In this document: positions 63,904-64,000 of the stretch, in pieces | Layout of the letters: each line of letters starts with the position of its first letter | Numbering within the stretch: position 1 is the stretch's first letter | Source: Streptomyces sp. TG1A-60 | GTDB taxonomy: Bacteria; Actinomycetota; Actinomycetes; Streptomycetales; Streptomycetaceae | Assembly (NCBI RefSeq): GCF_037201975.1 | Contig: NZ_CP147520.1 | Span: 1,240,001 to 1,304,000 of the forward strand | Direction: 5' to 3' | DNA: 64,000 nt | Translations under genes and position numbers: made by a program | The notes under the pieces: generated by a model | Database searches by the model: none | What the model was told of the DNA's origin: nothing | The model's input: the letters and a program-made list of their open reading frames with translations, nothing else

Positions 63904-64000
63904 ATGGACGTCAACGAGGTGCTGCTGCCCGGAGTGGGGCTGCGGTACGAGTTCGTCAACCACGAGGGCGACCGGATCGGGGTCGTCGCCCAGCGCTCGG
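63904..64000 (+). CDS. cation:proton antiporter regulatory subunit (KhtT/TrkA-C-like), partial
   Basis: ATG 63904 (GGGGAG upstream) begins MDVNEVLLPGVGLRYEFVNH followed by EGDRIGVVAQRS and runs off the window. This start matches small TrkA-C-type regulatory subunits encoded before CPA2 antiporters. Only 32 codons are visible, so the assignment is tentative. Confidence 0.65.
   Translation, partial: MDVNEVLLPGVGLRYEFVNHEGDRIGVVAQRS

Noticed and set aside
63618..63959. N-terminal extension of universal stress protein 3
   Set aside because: The extension is Ser/Pro/Arg-rich, covers the operator box, and homology starts at GTG 63617.

Overview
The window is high-GC actinobacterial DNA. Many genes start with GTG, gene junctions overlap as GTGA or ATGA, codon third positions are G/C-rich, and the families (Zur, DosR/DosS-like pair, Acg-type nitroreductases, LAxTG surface protein, ISL3/IS256/IS5 remnants) are typical of Streptomyces. 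The many transposase fragments, truncated genes and stress paralogs suggest an accessory or arm region.

Layout. 0-3.1 kb: a minus-strand secondary-metabolism fragment (KASIII-like synthase, SDR, frameshifted P450). 3.1-5.4 kb: transposase and peptidase remnants and a GNAT gene with a strong Zur-type box. 5.4-16.9 kb: a ten-gene, mostly translationally coupled operon behind a second, weaker Zur-like box. It holds an ATP-grasp ligase, a DUF364 protein, a cysteine-synthase-like PLP enzyme, a dipeptide-epimerase-like enolase, an MFS exporter, a methyltransferase and a complete NikABCDE/CntA-F-style importer. This is the logic of a small-molecule metallophore pathway, and I cannot match the enzyme set to a described product. 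17-24 kb: a zinc locus (zur, two permease-related genes, remnants of znu and of an anchored-repeat ABC system) flanked by two halves of an ISL3-type element. Three of its ORFs are deletion-fusions.

24.2-64 kb: a hypoxia/dormancy island like the mycobacterial DosR and S. coelicolor Osd regulons. It holds a GAF-GAF histidine kinase with the haem-ligand His, a LuxR-type response regulator, narGHJI with NarK, a VKOR protein and a DUF6457 protein, hemerythrin, a PPOX protein, an Rv1733c-like membrane protein, two Acg-type nitroreductases, three universal stress proteins, GAPDH, a D-2-hydroxyacid dehydrogenase, a zinc alcohol dehydrogenase, PPDK, a PTS-enzyme-I-like protein and a CtpF-like P-type ATPase. 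A 14-bp palindrome close to GGGCCGATCGGCCC recurs in most promoters, usually 40-105 bp before the start codon, and twice in tandem before the response regulator. It is the likely operator of this regulon.

Together the two main blocks are a zinc-starvation response (Zur, metallophore operon, decayed classical uptake genes) and an oxygen-limitation response (nitrate respiration, fermentation, PEP/pyruvate switching, stress proteins). Several genes (P450, narH, the PTS-I-like gene, the LAxTG protein) carry apparent single-base frameshifts. These may be real lesions or sequencing errors.
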